This document shows, piece after piece, positions 8,359 through 16,375 of a DNA stretch of 40,792 bases. The first letter of the stretch is position 1, and each line of letters opens with the position of its first letter. Source of the DNA: Clostridium ljungdahlii (lineage in GTDB: Bacteria; Bacillota; Clostridia; Clostridiales; Clostridiaceae); contig NZ_LITT01000019.1 of NCBI RefSeq assembly GCF_001636845.1, positions 1-40,792 on the forward strand, given 5' to 3'. The notes below the pieces were generated by a model, which saw only the letters and a list, made by a program, of their open reading frames with translations, did not search any database and was not told the origin of the DNA. Both the position numbers and the translations under genes were made by a program.

Positions 8359-9356
8359 TTGAAAAACTATAAATAAAAATTTATTAGTAATAAAGGTATT
8401 GGCACTTATGTTTTTATTTATACTAATATTAATTGCATATCCTATAAAGGTTTATGCGGCAACCGGACTTATTGAAGATTATGATGATTCTAAATACTAT
8501 AAGTAAAACAGGAATTCCTACAGTAATGCACTTTAATTCAAATGGAAAAAATCAATTAGATTGGTACGATGGTAAAAGTGATATAAGCAATATGGTGTTT
8601 TTGGAACAATATAAACATCTTAGATGGTATTCACCTGTTCCCATTCTTGCTGAGGCTCAAATGTCCAATACTTGTACTTTATGCTAATATGTATGAAAAT
8701 GTATATAATTATTCAAATGGAGATAGGTTTAAGCCTTTTTCAAAACGTATAGTTAACGATGTTAGTGAGGCAATGTAATTTATGGTGTTGGAGTAACAAA
8801 TAATTGTGAGCGATATAAAGGAGTAAACGGAGAATGGAGATACATGGGGTATTCAAGTTTAGGTAATGAAATAAGTAACCCATATTTTCCACCAGACCAT
8901 ACATCAAATGCAACGCCAGGAGATTATGGATATGATTTATCCCCTTGGACTTATTCATTAGCATGTCCAAGTGGAGACACTAAGTGGGATAATCCAGATG
9001 ACGATGCATATTATCCCGTAAAACTTGATGCTTTAAGAAAGCTAATACAGCAAGAACCAACGATGAATGCTACGTGTGCAGAAACTTGGGCAAAGTATCT
9101 TTCATTAAGAAGTGACCCAACTATGACAACAGCAGTGTTTGTTGGTTCAATAGGTGGCGGAACTTATTATGGAGACCTTGTTCTTCGTGAAAGTGACAAT
9201 GATATAAGAAATTTAAGAATAGTTTACGAAGTAGTTAAAGATAAGGAGACAGGAGCTATTCTTGGAACTTTTACAAGAAATGCACATAATCCTGATAACT
9301 ATATACCATCTGTAGCAACTAATAAAAAAAAGTTTTTAATTTACTTAAGAGCTTAA
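8359..9356 (+). pseudogene. Frameshifted gene for an exported protein
   Basis: Pieces of one coding sequence lie in several frames. A short start (TTG 8359) runs into a stop, but removing one A opens a signal peptide (hydrophobic core, then VYA|ATGL). The reading then continues as a segment with YDGKSDISNMVFLEQYKHLRWY (about 8515-8680), a segment around 8685-8778, and a long terminal frame (about 8790-9356) with PYFPPDHTSNATPGDYGYDL and VFVGSIGGGTYYGD. At least three frame changes make a functional product unlikely. The protein family is not recognised; the signal peptide implies export. It lies between the two CWB2 copies and upstream of the Fic gene. Confidence 0.65.
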
Positions 9357-9390
9357 TATAATATATTAATGTTAGATAGGAGCTTTAGTA

Positions 9391-10152
9391 ATGTTTTATA
9401 ATGAGGCCATAAAGGTTTGGAGAAAAGGAAAAACAAAAACTATGTTAAATAGGTTTTTTGTGAAGTTTACATATTCGTCTAATAAAATAGCAAATAATGA
9501 AACCAGGCTTCGAGATGTAGAAACAGTTTTTAAAGGGGAAAAGGTTACTACTTTTGAAGTAAATAAAAAGACAATTAAAGAGATAGAAAATCATAGGGAT
9601 TTTTGTAATAATATTTTACATTTAGCTGAAGAGAATAATAGGAAATTGTCTATTGAGTTAATTAAAAATGTTCATTATTCTTTAATGAAGGATTGTTTTA
9701 CAGAAGAATTATTATATAAAGGAGAAAAACCAGGAGAATTTAAGAAAGATGATTATATCGTTAATTTAACTAATGCAGATGTATCTTCATTAAAAATTGA
9801 GAAAAATCTAAACTTATTGATTAGAGCGATTAATGATGTAGATATTAATAAAAGTAATGTTTTAAAGATAGTCGGCTATTTTATATGTTCCTTTCAAGTC
9901 ATACATCCATTTGCTAATGGTAATGGAAGGGTAGGAAGAGTGTTACTCAACTATTTACTTATAGGAAATAATTTACCTCCAATTATTATTTTTGAAATTG
10001 ATAAGGAAGAATATTATTTGGCATTAGAATACTTTAATAATAGGAAAAATATTAGTAAAATGGTGGATTTTCTGGATGAACAGGCATATAAGACGTGGGT
10101 TAAAAATTATAATATTAAAAAGAAGAATCTTAAAGATTTTTTGGATAATTAA
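9391..10152 (+). CDS. Fic-domain protein (probable AMP-transferase)
   Basis: A 253-aa protein with the full Fic active-site motif HPFANGNGRVGR at residues 172-183. The catalytic His and the GNGR phosphate-binding turn are intact. Fic enzymes usually transfer AMP from ATP to hydroxyl side chains of target proteins. The N-terminal helix that in many Fic proteins holds the inhibitory [S/T]xxxE[G/N] motif reads S30-N-K-I-A34-N35 here, so the inhibitory Glu appears to be Ala. AGGAG lies 10 nt before the ATG. It has no signal peptide and no visible antitoxin gene beside it. It may act as a toxin or a regulator; targets cannot be read from sequence. Confidence 0.88.
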   Translation: MFYNEAIKVWRKGKTKTMLNRFFVKFTYSSNKIANNETRLRDVETVFKGEKVTTFEVNKKTIKEIENHRDFCNNILHLAEENNRKLSIELIKNVHYSLMKDCFTEELLYKGEKPGEFKKDDYIVNLTNADVSSLKIEKNLNLLIRAINDVDINKSNVLKIVGYFICSFQVIHPFANGNGRVGRVLLNYLLIGNNLPPIIIFEIDKEEYYLALEYFNNRKNISKMVDFLDEQAYKTWVKNYNIKKKNLKDFLDN

Positions 10153-10194
10153 TATTAGTAAACTGATTGTTTTTAAAAATCTAAATAATATTTG

Positions 10195-10252
10195 AAAAGT
10201 ATATAAAATGGAAAACAGTGTATATGCTGATTATCATTTTATATACTTTTTT
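10195..10252. terminator. Hairpin terminator, diverged copy of the one at 6530
   Basis: A perfect 16-bp outer stem (10195-10210 with 10235-10250) plus a CAG/CTG inner pairing, ending in T6. It terminates the Fic gene and marks the left edge of duplicate copy 2. Confidence 0.75.
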
Positions 10253-10422
10253 GCGCATTATAAGATATATTTTGTAAGAAAAGAGTATAAATTAAAATGT
10301 TTTTTACAAATCCGACAGAAAAATATAAAATATTTATTAAATCAATGTTATAATTTAGTTAAATAGGAAGCGAATTTTTAATAAAATATTAATTAATATA
10401 ATAATTTAATAGGGGGGACATT

Positions 10423-11754
10423 ATGAAAAAATTATTAAATAAGAACATTTTAATAGCTATATCAATTTTGATTGTTGGAATATTAATCGGTTTCAATACA
10501 AAGGTGAGTGCTGATTCAACGCCAACAGTAACAAGAATAAATGGAAGTGATGTATACGATACAGGTATTAAGGTAAGTCAGAAAGGATGGACAACCTCAG
10601 ACAATGTTATTTTGGCAAGTTCAGCAGATTTCCCTGATGCACTGTCTGGTACATCCTTAGGTATAAAGATTGATGCACCAATACTCTTCACAGAAACAAA
10701 CACTCTTAGTGATAATACTTTAGCCGAAATAATCAGGTTAAAAGCAAAAAATGTTTATATCCTTGGGGGTACTTCTTCAGTATCACAAGCAGTAGAGGAT
10801 AAAGTTAAAAGTCAGGGCTTAACTGTAGAAAGACTTGGAGGGTTAGATAGATTTGCTACGGCAGTACAAGTTGGAAAGGCTGTTGAGAAAATAAGCAATT
10901 CCAAAACTGCATTTTTAGCTAATGCATATAACTATCCTGATGCTCTTTCAGCATCAACCTTTGCAGGAAAAACAGGAAGTCCTATACTGCTTACAAATGA
11001 GAATTCCCTTAATGAACAAACCAAGCAAGCTTTAAAGGATTGGGGAATTCAGCGAGTAAATATACTGGGAGGGGAATTCGTTATGTCTTCCAATATATAT
11101 AATGAACTTTTGGATATGGGTGTAACTGTTAGTCGCTTTGGTGGAGCTGATAGATACCAGACTTCTCAAGCAATAGTTAATAATTTTGATTCTTCTACAG
11201 AAGGACTTACTTTGGCAACAGGAAAGGATTTTCACAACGCTCTTGTAGCTTCTGTATTGGCAGGCAAAATGAATTACCCTCTAACATTAATAGATAATGA
11301 TTGTAGTTCAACAGAAAAAAGTTTTGTTGAAAATAAAAATCTTATAATTGTTGGAGATTATGGTTTAGCTATAGATACACCAGTTGTAGATGCACCAGGT
11401 CATACTGGTAATCAGATAAAGCAAAAATTATATAGTTTAGGATTTGTTGATAAATATCCTAATGTAGTTTTAAATAGATATGGTTCAAAGGTGTTAGATG
11501 ACTGGGATGCAGTTTCGTATGGTGTAGGTTCTGGAGATGTTGATATGGGACTTGGAATTATGGCAAGTAATCCAGAAATAGATGCTAAAATACATACCAT
11601 CTTAAATTGGATACTTCCAACTCAGGGAGATACTTTATTTTCTATATTACAAAATCCTAATTTAAAATCTCAGACTATTGAACTGGATGGCAGAACAATA
11701 ACTATAAAAGTTGAACAAACTTTTATAAGTATTCTTTTTAGTCCAATTAAATAA
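10423..11754 (+). CDS. Exported CWB2-repeat cell-wall protein (copy 2)
   Basis: A 443-aa paralogue of the protein at 6758, nearly collinear. It has a signal peptide ending VSA|D near residue 30, three CWB2 repeats to about residue 305 (DFPDALSG, ILGGTSSVS, VERLGGLDRFATA), and a C-terminal domain starting near GHTGNQIKQKLYSLGF. It is slightly longer because of a few inserted residues at the repeat/C-terminal junction. The upstream 200 bp match those of copy 1, so both copies probably share regulation. The C-terminal domain differs clearly (for example GSGDVDMGLGIMASN instead of a SRDINISIYASN-type stretch). Wall location is by CWB2 binding; ligand unknown. Confidence 0.88.
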   Translation: MKKLLNKNILIAISILIVGILIGFNTKVSADSTPTVTRINGSDVYDTGIKVSQKGWTTSDNVILASSADFPDALSGTSLGIKIDAPILFTETNTLSDNTLAEIIRLKAKNVYILGGTSSVSQAVEDKVKSQGLTVERLGGLDRFATAVQVGKAVEKISNSKTAFLANAYNYPDALSASTFAGKTGSPILLTNENSLNEQTKQALKDWGIQRVNILGGEFVMSSNIYNELLDMGVTVSRFGGADRYQTSQAIVNNFDSSTEGLTLATGKDFHNALVASVLAGKMNYPLTLIDNDCSSTEKSFVENKNLIIVGDYGLAIDTPVVDAPGHTGNQIKQKLYSLGFVDKYPNVVLNRYGSKVLDDWDAVSYGVGSGDVDMGLGIMASNPEIDAKIHTILNWILPTQGDTLFSILQNPNLKSQTIELDGRTITIKVEQTFISILFSPIK

Positions 11755-11761
11755 AAATTAG

Positions 11762-11804
11762 AGATATTAGTTTTAGGAATAATCCTTGACTAATATCTTT
11801 TTTT
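11762..11804 (+). terminator. Terminator of CWB2 copy 2
   Basis: A stem AGATATTAGT / ACTAATATCT followed by a T7 run; homologous to the terminator at 8079. Confidence 0.7.
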
Positions 11805-11929
11805 ATTTAATTTTTCTAACTTGGTATTTATATAAATATGGTATTAATAAAGCTTTTAGAGTAAGTAAAATGATACAACGTTAGGAAATTTGGTTAATAA
11901 TAAAAAAGAAGTTTTAGAGAGGTATATAA

Positions 11930-12166
11930 ATGAGAATAATCAATATTAGTGTTTACAGTTCAAACAAGTTACTAATCGAGTTATCTAATGGAGAACATAG
12001 AATATTCGATATATCTAAATACTTTGATGGAGAAGTATTTAAAGCATTAAAGGATGTTAATGAGTTAAAAAGATTTAAGGTTGAGTTTGAATGCATAGAG
12101 TGGATTTGTGGAGCCTCATTAAGCAAAGATACATTATTAATTAAAAGCATAATTAAGGAAAAATAA
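11930..12166 (+). CDS. DUF2442-like small protein
   Basis: A 78-aa protein with the layout of DUF2442: a beta-hairpin start, KLLIELSNGEHRIFDISKY (about residues 13-31), then VFKALKDVNELKRFKV and a conserved Trp before a short C-terminal strand. DUF2442 proteins are often found next to DUF4160 genes in toxin-antitoxin-like pairs; no such partner is visible here. AGAGAGG precedes the ATG. Function is unknown. Confidence 0.7.
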   Translation: MRIINISVYSSNKLLIELSNGEHRIFDISKYFDGEVFKALKDVNELKRFKVEFECIEWICGASLSKDTLLIKSIIKEK

Positions 12167-12398
12167 ATTAAGTATGGATACGACTAATTCGTTGTAAAAA
12201 TTGCTTATAATGTTGATGTAAAATCGAGCTGCATTTGGTAAAATAGATATGTAGTTATAATAAAAAAATAAATGGATTTATTTATTATAGCAAAGAAAGT
12301 GCAAAAAAATGATAATAAATTAGAACAATTTGATATAGATTTAGCTGAGAGATTAAAAATTATAATAAATTAAGTTTAAGAAAATAGGAGGAGTTAAA

Positions 12399-12560
12399 AT
12401 GGCAAGTATTCGAGGAAAATATAAAGGTAAAGTGGCAACTAATGAAATAAGAAAGGAAACCCGTACTATCACTAAAATTAACCTTAAATCTGAAGTTGAA
12501 AAGGAAAATGAACGGATATTAAAATTAATGTGGGAACTTTATGGAATACACTTCGATTAA
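12399..12560 (+). CDS. Small basic protein, MxSIR family (copy 1)
   Basis: A 53-aa protein with a strong ribosome site (AGGAGG about 6 nt before the ATG). It begins MASIRGKYKGKVATNE and ends in a predicted helix with ENERILKLMWELYGI. A relative at 32269 shares the M-x-S-I-R start, K-V-x-T-N, and E-x-I-L-K-L near the end, so this is a genuine small-gene family on the element. The basic N-terminal half suggests nucleic-acid binding, which is inference only. Confidence 0.55.
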   Translation: MASIRGKYKGKVATNEIRKETRTITKINLKSEVEKENERILKLMWELYGIHFD

Positions 12561-12586
12561 TATTTATAACAGTACTTACGCAAAAA

Positions 12587-12623
12587 CTAAAATCTAAGAT
12601 ATATTAATAGTTTTAGATTTTAG
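12587..12623. terminator. Inverted repeat, possible terminator
   Basis: Perfect 11-bp arms CTAAAATCTAA (12587-12597) and TTAGATTTTAG (12613-12623) downstream of the small gene; there is no long T-run, so the terminator role is uncertain. The rest of 12561-12852 shows no gene. Confidence 0.35.
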
Positions 12624-12852
12624 ATGCTTCTAAAGAGTTGTTGATACGAGGCTTTAGAAAGATTTAGTATTAATATATGACAGATACATCTAAAACATTA
12701 ATAATTAAATTGGATATCTTTATTATATTTAATCTTTATATTACAATTATATAAACTTGGCAAGGTAATTATAAGCTTTTGAGGGTCCTATAATGTTTTA
12801 GTTATAGTTTAAAATATTACTCTAAGTTAAAAAAGGTGAAGAGGTGTAAACT

Positions 12853-13038
12853 ATGGAATCATTGGAAACATTTAATTTAAACGGAATTGAAAGCAAAATT
12901 GAAGTGGCTGAGAATTTTGCAAGAATGAAGATGGCTGTAGATATAGGTATAAAAATGATAGACTCGAAGTATGATGATAAAATAATTGCAGAAATAACAG
13001 GATTAAGTCTTGCAGATGTAAAGAGTATGAAACCTTAG
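12853..13038 (+). CDS. Small protein resembling the C-terminal tail of Rpn/PD-(D/E)xK transposase-like proteins
   Basis: A 61-aa protein. GTGAAGAGGTG precedes its ATG. The segment KIEVAENFARMKMAVDIGIKM followed by IIAEITGLSLADVKSM resembles the helical tail (degraded tandem helices ending in a GLSxxEI-type turn) found at the end of Rpn-family proteins. The nuclease domain is missing, so this may be a separately encoded tail, a remnant, or an unrelated helical protein. A perfect hairpin follows at 13056-13084. Confidence 0.45.
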   Translation: MESLETFNLNGIESKIEVAENFARMKMAVDIGIKMIDSKYDDKIIAEITGLSLADVKSMKP

Positions 13039-13055
13039 AAAAAAGAGAAGCCTAA

Positions 13056-13084
13056 TTCAATATTTAATAGGTATAAATATTGAA
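13056..13084. terminator. Perfect 10-bp hairpin after small gene
   Basis: Arms TTCAATATTT and AAATATTGAA with a 9-nt loop directly downstream of the preceding gene. No T-run follows. Confidence 0.4.
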
Positions 13085-13501
13085 TATTCATGTATAAAAA
13101 TAAATTGTAAGAATATTCACAACTACCCCCGAATCATAAACCTATATACTGCTAAAAAATAAACTCTATTTTATGGAAAACAAGAATTAAGAGCTTTAAG
13201 TATATAAACAATAAATAATATATAAATAACAATATGTGTAATACATAAATACTTATGTGATATAAAATATTTTTTGTTTTGAACACCTTAAAAGATAAAA
13301 CATAATATGTACTATAAAACATATATGATATTCGAGTGTATATACTCTTTTAAGAACTTATATAAGAAGAAAGGTATAAAGACATTAAGAAGCCTATATA
13401 ATTAATCATATAGGCTTTAAATTGAATATTTTAATAATGAATATATAATACTTACTTCACAGGTATATATATGTTCTACTAATAATAAATTCACCAACAT
13501 G

Positions 13502-13541
13502 AAAAAATAGTAATTGTTAATATCTACAATTACTATTTTTT
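13502..13541. terminator. Perfect 16-bp hairpin with flanking A/T runs
   Basis: Arms 13502-13517 (A6 then TAGTAATTGT) and 13526-13541 (its complement ending in T6), 8-nt loop. It could terminate transcription in both directions. Confidence 0.6.
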
Positions 13542-13868
13542 ACAATCAGTATTTTATTTTCATACAAAATTTTTATAAGTAAGAGTATAATTATGTAAAA
13601 AATATTTTGAATTAAATTGTATATTTTTACATGACATGTTACATATATTGTAGATAATTATATGTAATATAATATTTGAATACGAAATAAAAACAAAAAT
13701 TGTTAAGTTTAGTAACAAGTTATGTAATTTTACATATGTTAAGTAATAACAAGTTACAAATTAATTCCTGATTTTGGTAAGACTTGCTACGACCGTTTAA
13801 TTATATAAATCTCCTAAATATTTTTATAAAATTATAAAAAATATAAAATATGAAGGAGAAAATGAATA

Positions 13869-14786
13869 ATGCCATTATTAGAAGATGAAATTATTAATAA
13901 AGCTAAGTCGGTTGATTTAAAAAGCTTTTTAGAAAGCCAAGGTTTTAATTTTATTGAAGAATCTACAAATAACTATCGTTCTAAAGAAGAACATACTCTT
14001 GTAGTTACATATAAGTATGAGACACCTATATATTTTTGGTATAAATATGGTCAACAAGGCAATATTATAAATTATGTTATGTCAAATATTACAAGCAATG
14101 ATTTTAGAAAGGCAGTCAAGTATTTATTAAAAGATAGTATTAATAGTACAAGACAAACTTTATGCTATAAAAAGAATTCTGCAGAAACTAAGAGAGCAAG
14201 TATAGATATTAAATATTCTACTAATGAAATTAAACATGTATATGGTTACTTATGTAAAACGAGAGGGATAAATGCTAAAGTAATAAATGAATTTATAAGT
14301 AAAGGACTATTAGGGGAAGATGAAAGGCATAATGCACTTTTTTTACATCTAAATGAAATGAATAAGGTAGTTGGAGCAGATAAGTGTGGCACAAATAGTT
14401 ATATTAATACAAGATTTAAAGGTGTTGTGTCAGGTTCTAATCAAAATTATGGATTTGCATACAAAATTGGTACTAAGTTTAAAAATCTTATGGTGTTTGA
14501 GGCACCAATAGATTTAATATCATATTTTCAGATAAATCAAAGCATCTTGCATAATTGTTTACTATTATCTACTGGTGGCTCAGCTAAAATAAATATAATT
14601 CAAACATATATAAGTATATATGAATCAATTGACACTATTTGTGTTTGTACAGACAATGATGATTCAGGTCATAAGGCTTATATGAATATTAAAAATCAAT
14701 ATAGAAATTGTAATGTTATGGATGGTAGGCAAGAGTTGCGAAGCAAAGGAGTTAAGGACTTTAATGAATTGCTTATGAAAAGATAA
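13869..14786 (+). CDS. DUF3991/TOPRIM primase-like protein
   Basis: A 305-aa protein of the type found on plasmids and conjugative elements. The N-terminal part (about 1-100) looks like the DUF3991 CHC2-like region (VDLKSFLESQGF, TPIYFWYKYGQQGNIINYV) but without clear zinc cysteines. The C-terminal TOPRIM domain (about 207-280) shows MVFEAPIDLISYF, supplying the catalytic Glu, and CVCTDNDDSGHKA, supplying the DxD metal-binding acids. The likely role is primer synthesis or DNA processing for element replication or transfer. AAGGAG is 10 nt before the chosen ATG; an out-of-frame ATG lies 7 nt earlier. A terminator follows. Confidence 0.78.
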   Translation: MPLLEDEIINKAKSVDLKSFLESQGFNFIEESTNNYRSKEEHTLVVTYKYETPIYFWYKYGQQGNIINYVMSNITSNDFRKAVKYLLKDSINSTRQTLCYKKNSAETKRASIDIKYSTNEIKHVYGYLCKTRGINAKVINEFISKGLLGEDERHNALFLHLNEMNKVVGADKCGTNSYINTRFKGVVSGSNQNYGFAYKIGTKFKNLMVFEAPIDLISYFQINQSILHNCLLLSTGGSAKINIIQTYISIYESIDTICVCTDNDDSGHKAYMNIKNQYRNCNVMDGRQELRSKGVKDFNELLMKR

Positions 14787-14824
14787 TAAAATCAAAAGAA
14801 AAAGAAAAAATATAATAAAATTTG

Positions 14825-14856
14825 GCTCATATTTTTAAAAGATGTGAGCTTTTTTT
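14825..14856 (+). terminator. Intrinsic terminator after TOPRIM gene
   Basis: An 8-bp stem (GCTCATAT with ATGTGAGC, one wobble) followed by T7. The remainder of 14857-15158 holds no gene that I can support. Confidence 0.7.
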
Positions 14857-15158
14857 AGTTTGATTAAGACATTTTTGCTGATATTAAAATTTCAATAAGA
14901 AGACATGTAATTACTTTATTTTTCTTTTTTCTTCCACTGCTTTTTTTATTTTATAAGGATTTATTCAATATAGTGACAATTTTACTAAGAATAAGAAGTA
15001 CTCGGACTTTGTAGAACATCTAAAACATAGAAATGTGTTTAATTAAAATTTATAATTGGATAAAAACATTCAAATGATAACGTGGTTAGATATATAAATA
15101 TAAAACAGAGTAATTTTTTATAGGTAATCGTTCGGAGAGGTAGAATAGGAGAAATTTT

Positions 15159-16253
15159 ATGGATAGAGTTAAAAGAATTAAGAAAGCACAACAGGCTGTT
15201 GGTACAAACAATAAATATAAGCAATATTTTATTAATAATAAGGAATATATAAAAAGATTATTAGCTGTTAATAAAGACGTTTCTACAGTAGATGAAGCAA
15301 TGGTACTTATTAGACAAATAGATTTTAGATATATTTTTGGGTTGGATGTTTTAATGGAAAAAACCTTTATGTGTGAATTTATGTATAAGGAACAGTGTAA
15401 ATCTTTTGCTTTTAAAACTGAAAAAGAAGCAGATAAAGTTATAGAAAAAGAAAGTGTAAAATATACTGGTAGAGAAGTATGCATATCAGGCTATGAGAGG
15501 TTTGGAATGAAAGTTAGGGAACTAACGATAAAAGGAGATAATTTAGAAGCATGGGTAAGCTATAGTATTAATAAAAATAAATATTTATATATGGTTGGCG
15601 ACAAAACTAAAGAAAATTACTGCGCTAACATTGATTTTGATGTATTAGATTTGTATCAAATTTTTATAGGTTGTGATATTAGAAAAGTTATACAGGATTT
15701 GAGTAAATTATTAGAAATAAGGATAACGGAACTTGAAATAATTAGAGATAAATATAATAGATGCAAGAAATTTATAAAAGGTAACTTAACTAAAGATAAT
15801 TTTCCAGCCTTATTTGAATTGATATCTGTACATATAGCTAAATTAGAAATAATATTAGATGAAGGTATAGAGAAGCTCTATTGGCATACCAAAAGTGAAA
15901 CAGGTATGGCATTTTCTATGTCACTTCAATATATTGCTGGTATAATGAAGAAAAGTAAAAGTACAATAAATCCCGTAATTAACACATTTGCTTTACTTGG
16001 TTTAATACAGAAACCAAATTTAAATCAAGTAAAATATACTAAATGGAATAGAAATGAAATAACATATTTTTATATTCCAGAATATAATCAAGAGTTGTTT
16101 GAAAAGGGAGAACAATTAGCAAAAATAATGCTTTATAGCGGAAAACGTACCACTGCAAGTTGTTTTTCATATATGATTTGTAAAGCTAAATTTGGAGAAG
16201 AAGTAGCAAATTTAATATTTAAAGATAAAGTGATAAAGGCAAGAGCAAGTTAG
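15159..16253 (+). CDS. Winged-helix protein, possible replication initiator
   Basis: A 364-aa protein I do not recognise by name. The first half mixes charged helices and strands without known motifs. The region at about 247-290 (MAFSMSLQYIAGIMKKSKST, then INTFALLGLIQKPNL) has the helix-turn-helix-wing pattern of replication-initiator and MarR-like domains: a scanning helix, a recognition helix, and an ALLGLI strand. Placement between a TOPRIM primase-like gene and a RecD2-like helicase on a plasmid-like element makes a replication-initiator role attractive, but a transcriptional role is equally compatible. AGGAG precedes the ATG, and its stop codon is embedded in a terminator stem. Confidence 0.5.
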   Translation: MDRVKRIKKAQQAVGTNNKYKQYFINNKEYIKRLLAVNKDVSTVDEAMVLIRQIDFRYIFGLDVLMEKTFMCEFMYKEQCKSFAFKTEKEADKVIEKESVKYTGREVCISGYERFGMKVRELTIKGDNLEAWVSYSINKNKYLYMVGDKTKENYCANIDFDVLDLYQIFIGCDIRKVIQDLSKLLEIRITELEIIRDKYNRCKKFIKGNLTKDNFPALFELISVHIAKLEIILDEGIEKLYWHTKSETGMAFSMSLQYIAGIMKKSKSTINPVINTFALLGLIQKPNLNQVKYTKWNRNEITYFYIPEYNQELFEKGEQLAKIMLYSGKRTTASCFSYMICKAKFGEEVANLIFKDKVIKARAS

Positions 16254-16269
16254 TGCTTCTGCCTTTTTT
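16235..16269 (+). terminator. Terminator overlapping the end of the winged-helix gene
   Basis: AAAGGCA (16235-16241) pairs with TGCCTTT (16260-16266), with inner GAGCA/TGCTT pairing, then T residues. The stop codon (16251-16253) lies inside the loop. Confidence 0.6.
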
Positions 16270-16375
16270 ATATTTAATAAACTCGAACGAGGTAGAACAG
16301 CTTATCTATATAAAGAATATTGCTTATATGCCATAATCAATTTGTAACTAAAGAAAAGGAGAAGTTATAAATTGA

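Larger units (their letters stand above)
10195..11804 (+). repeat. Duplicated unit, copy 2
   Basis: The second copy of the 1.6-kb hairpin-promoter-CWB2-terminator unit, same orientation as copy 1. The interval between the copies holds the GC-rich block, the pseudogene and the Fic gene. Confidence 0.75.
13039..13868. other. Gene-free AT-rich region, candidate replication or control region
   Basis: About 830 bp without a supported gene, directly upstream of TOPRIM, winged-helix and helicase genes. It contains perfect inverted repeats at 13056-13084, 13390-13417 (AAGCCTATAT/ATATAGGCTT) and 13502-13541 (16-bp arms). A stretch around 13630-13760 has TAACAAGTTA twice and several ACATAT/TTACAT-like elements. 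AT richness, repeated short motifs and hairpins next to replication-type genes fit an origin, but no defined iteron array is evident. Confidence 0.35.

Noticed and set aside
8454-8687. Open frame of 77 codons as an independent gene
   Set aside because: It is an internal fragment of the frameshifted exported-protein pseudogene and reads across one of its frame breaks.
12272-12373. Open frame of 33 codons upstream of the MxSIR gene
   Set aside because: It has no ribosome site before its ATG, no recognisable sequence, and a length expected by chance in AT-rich DNA.
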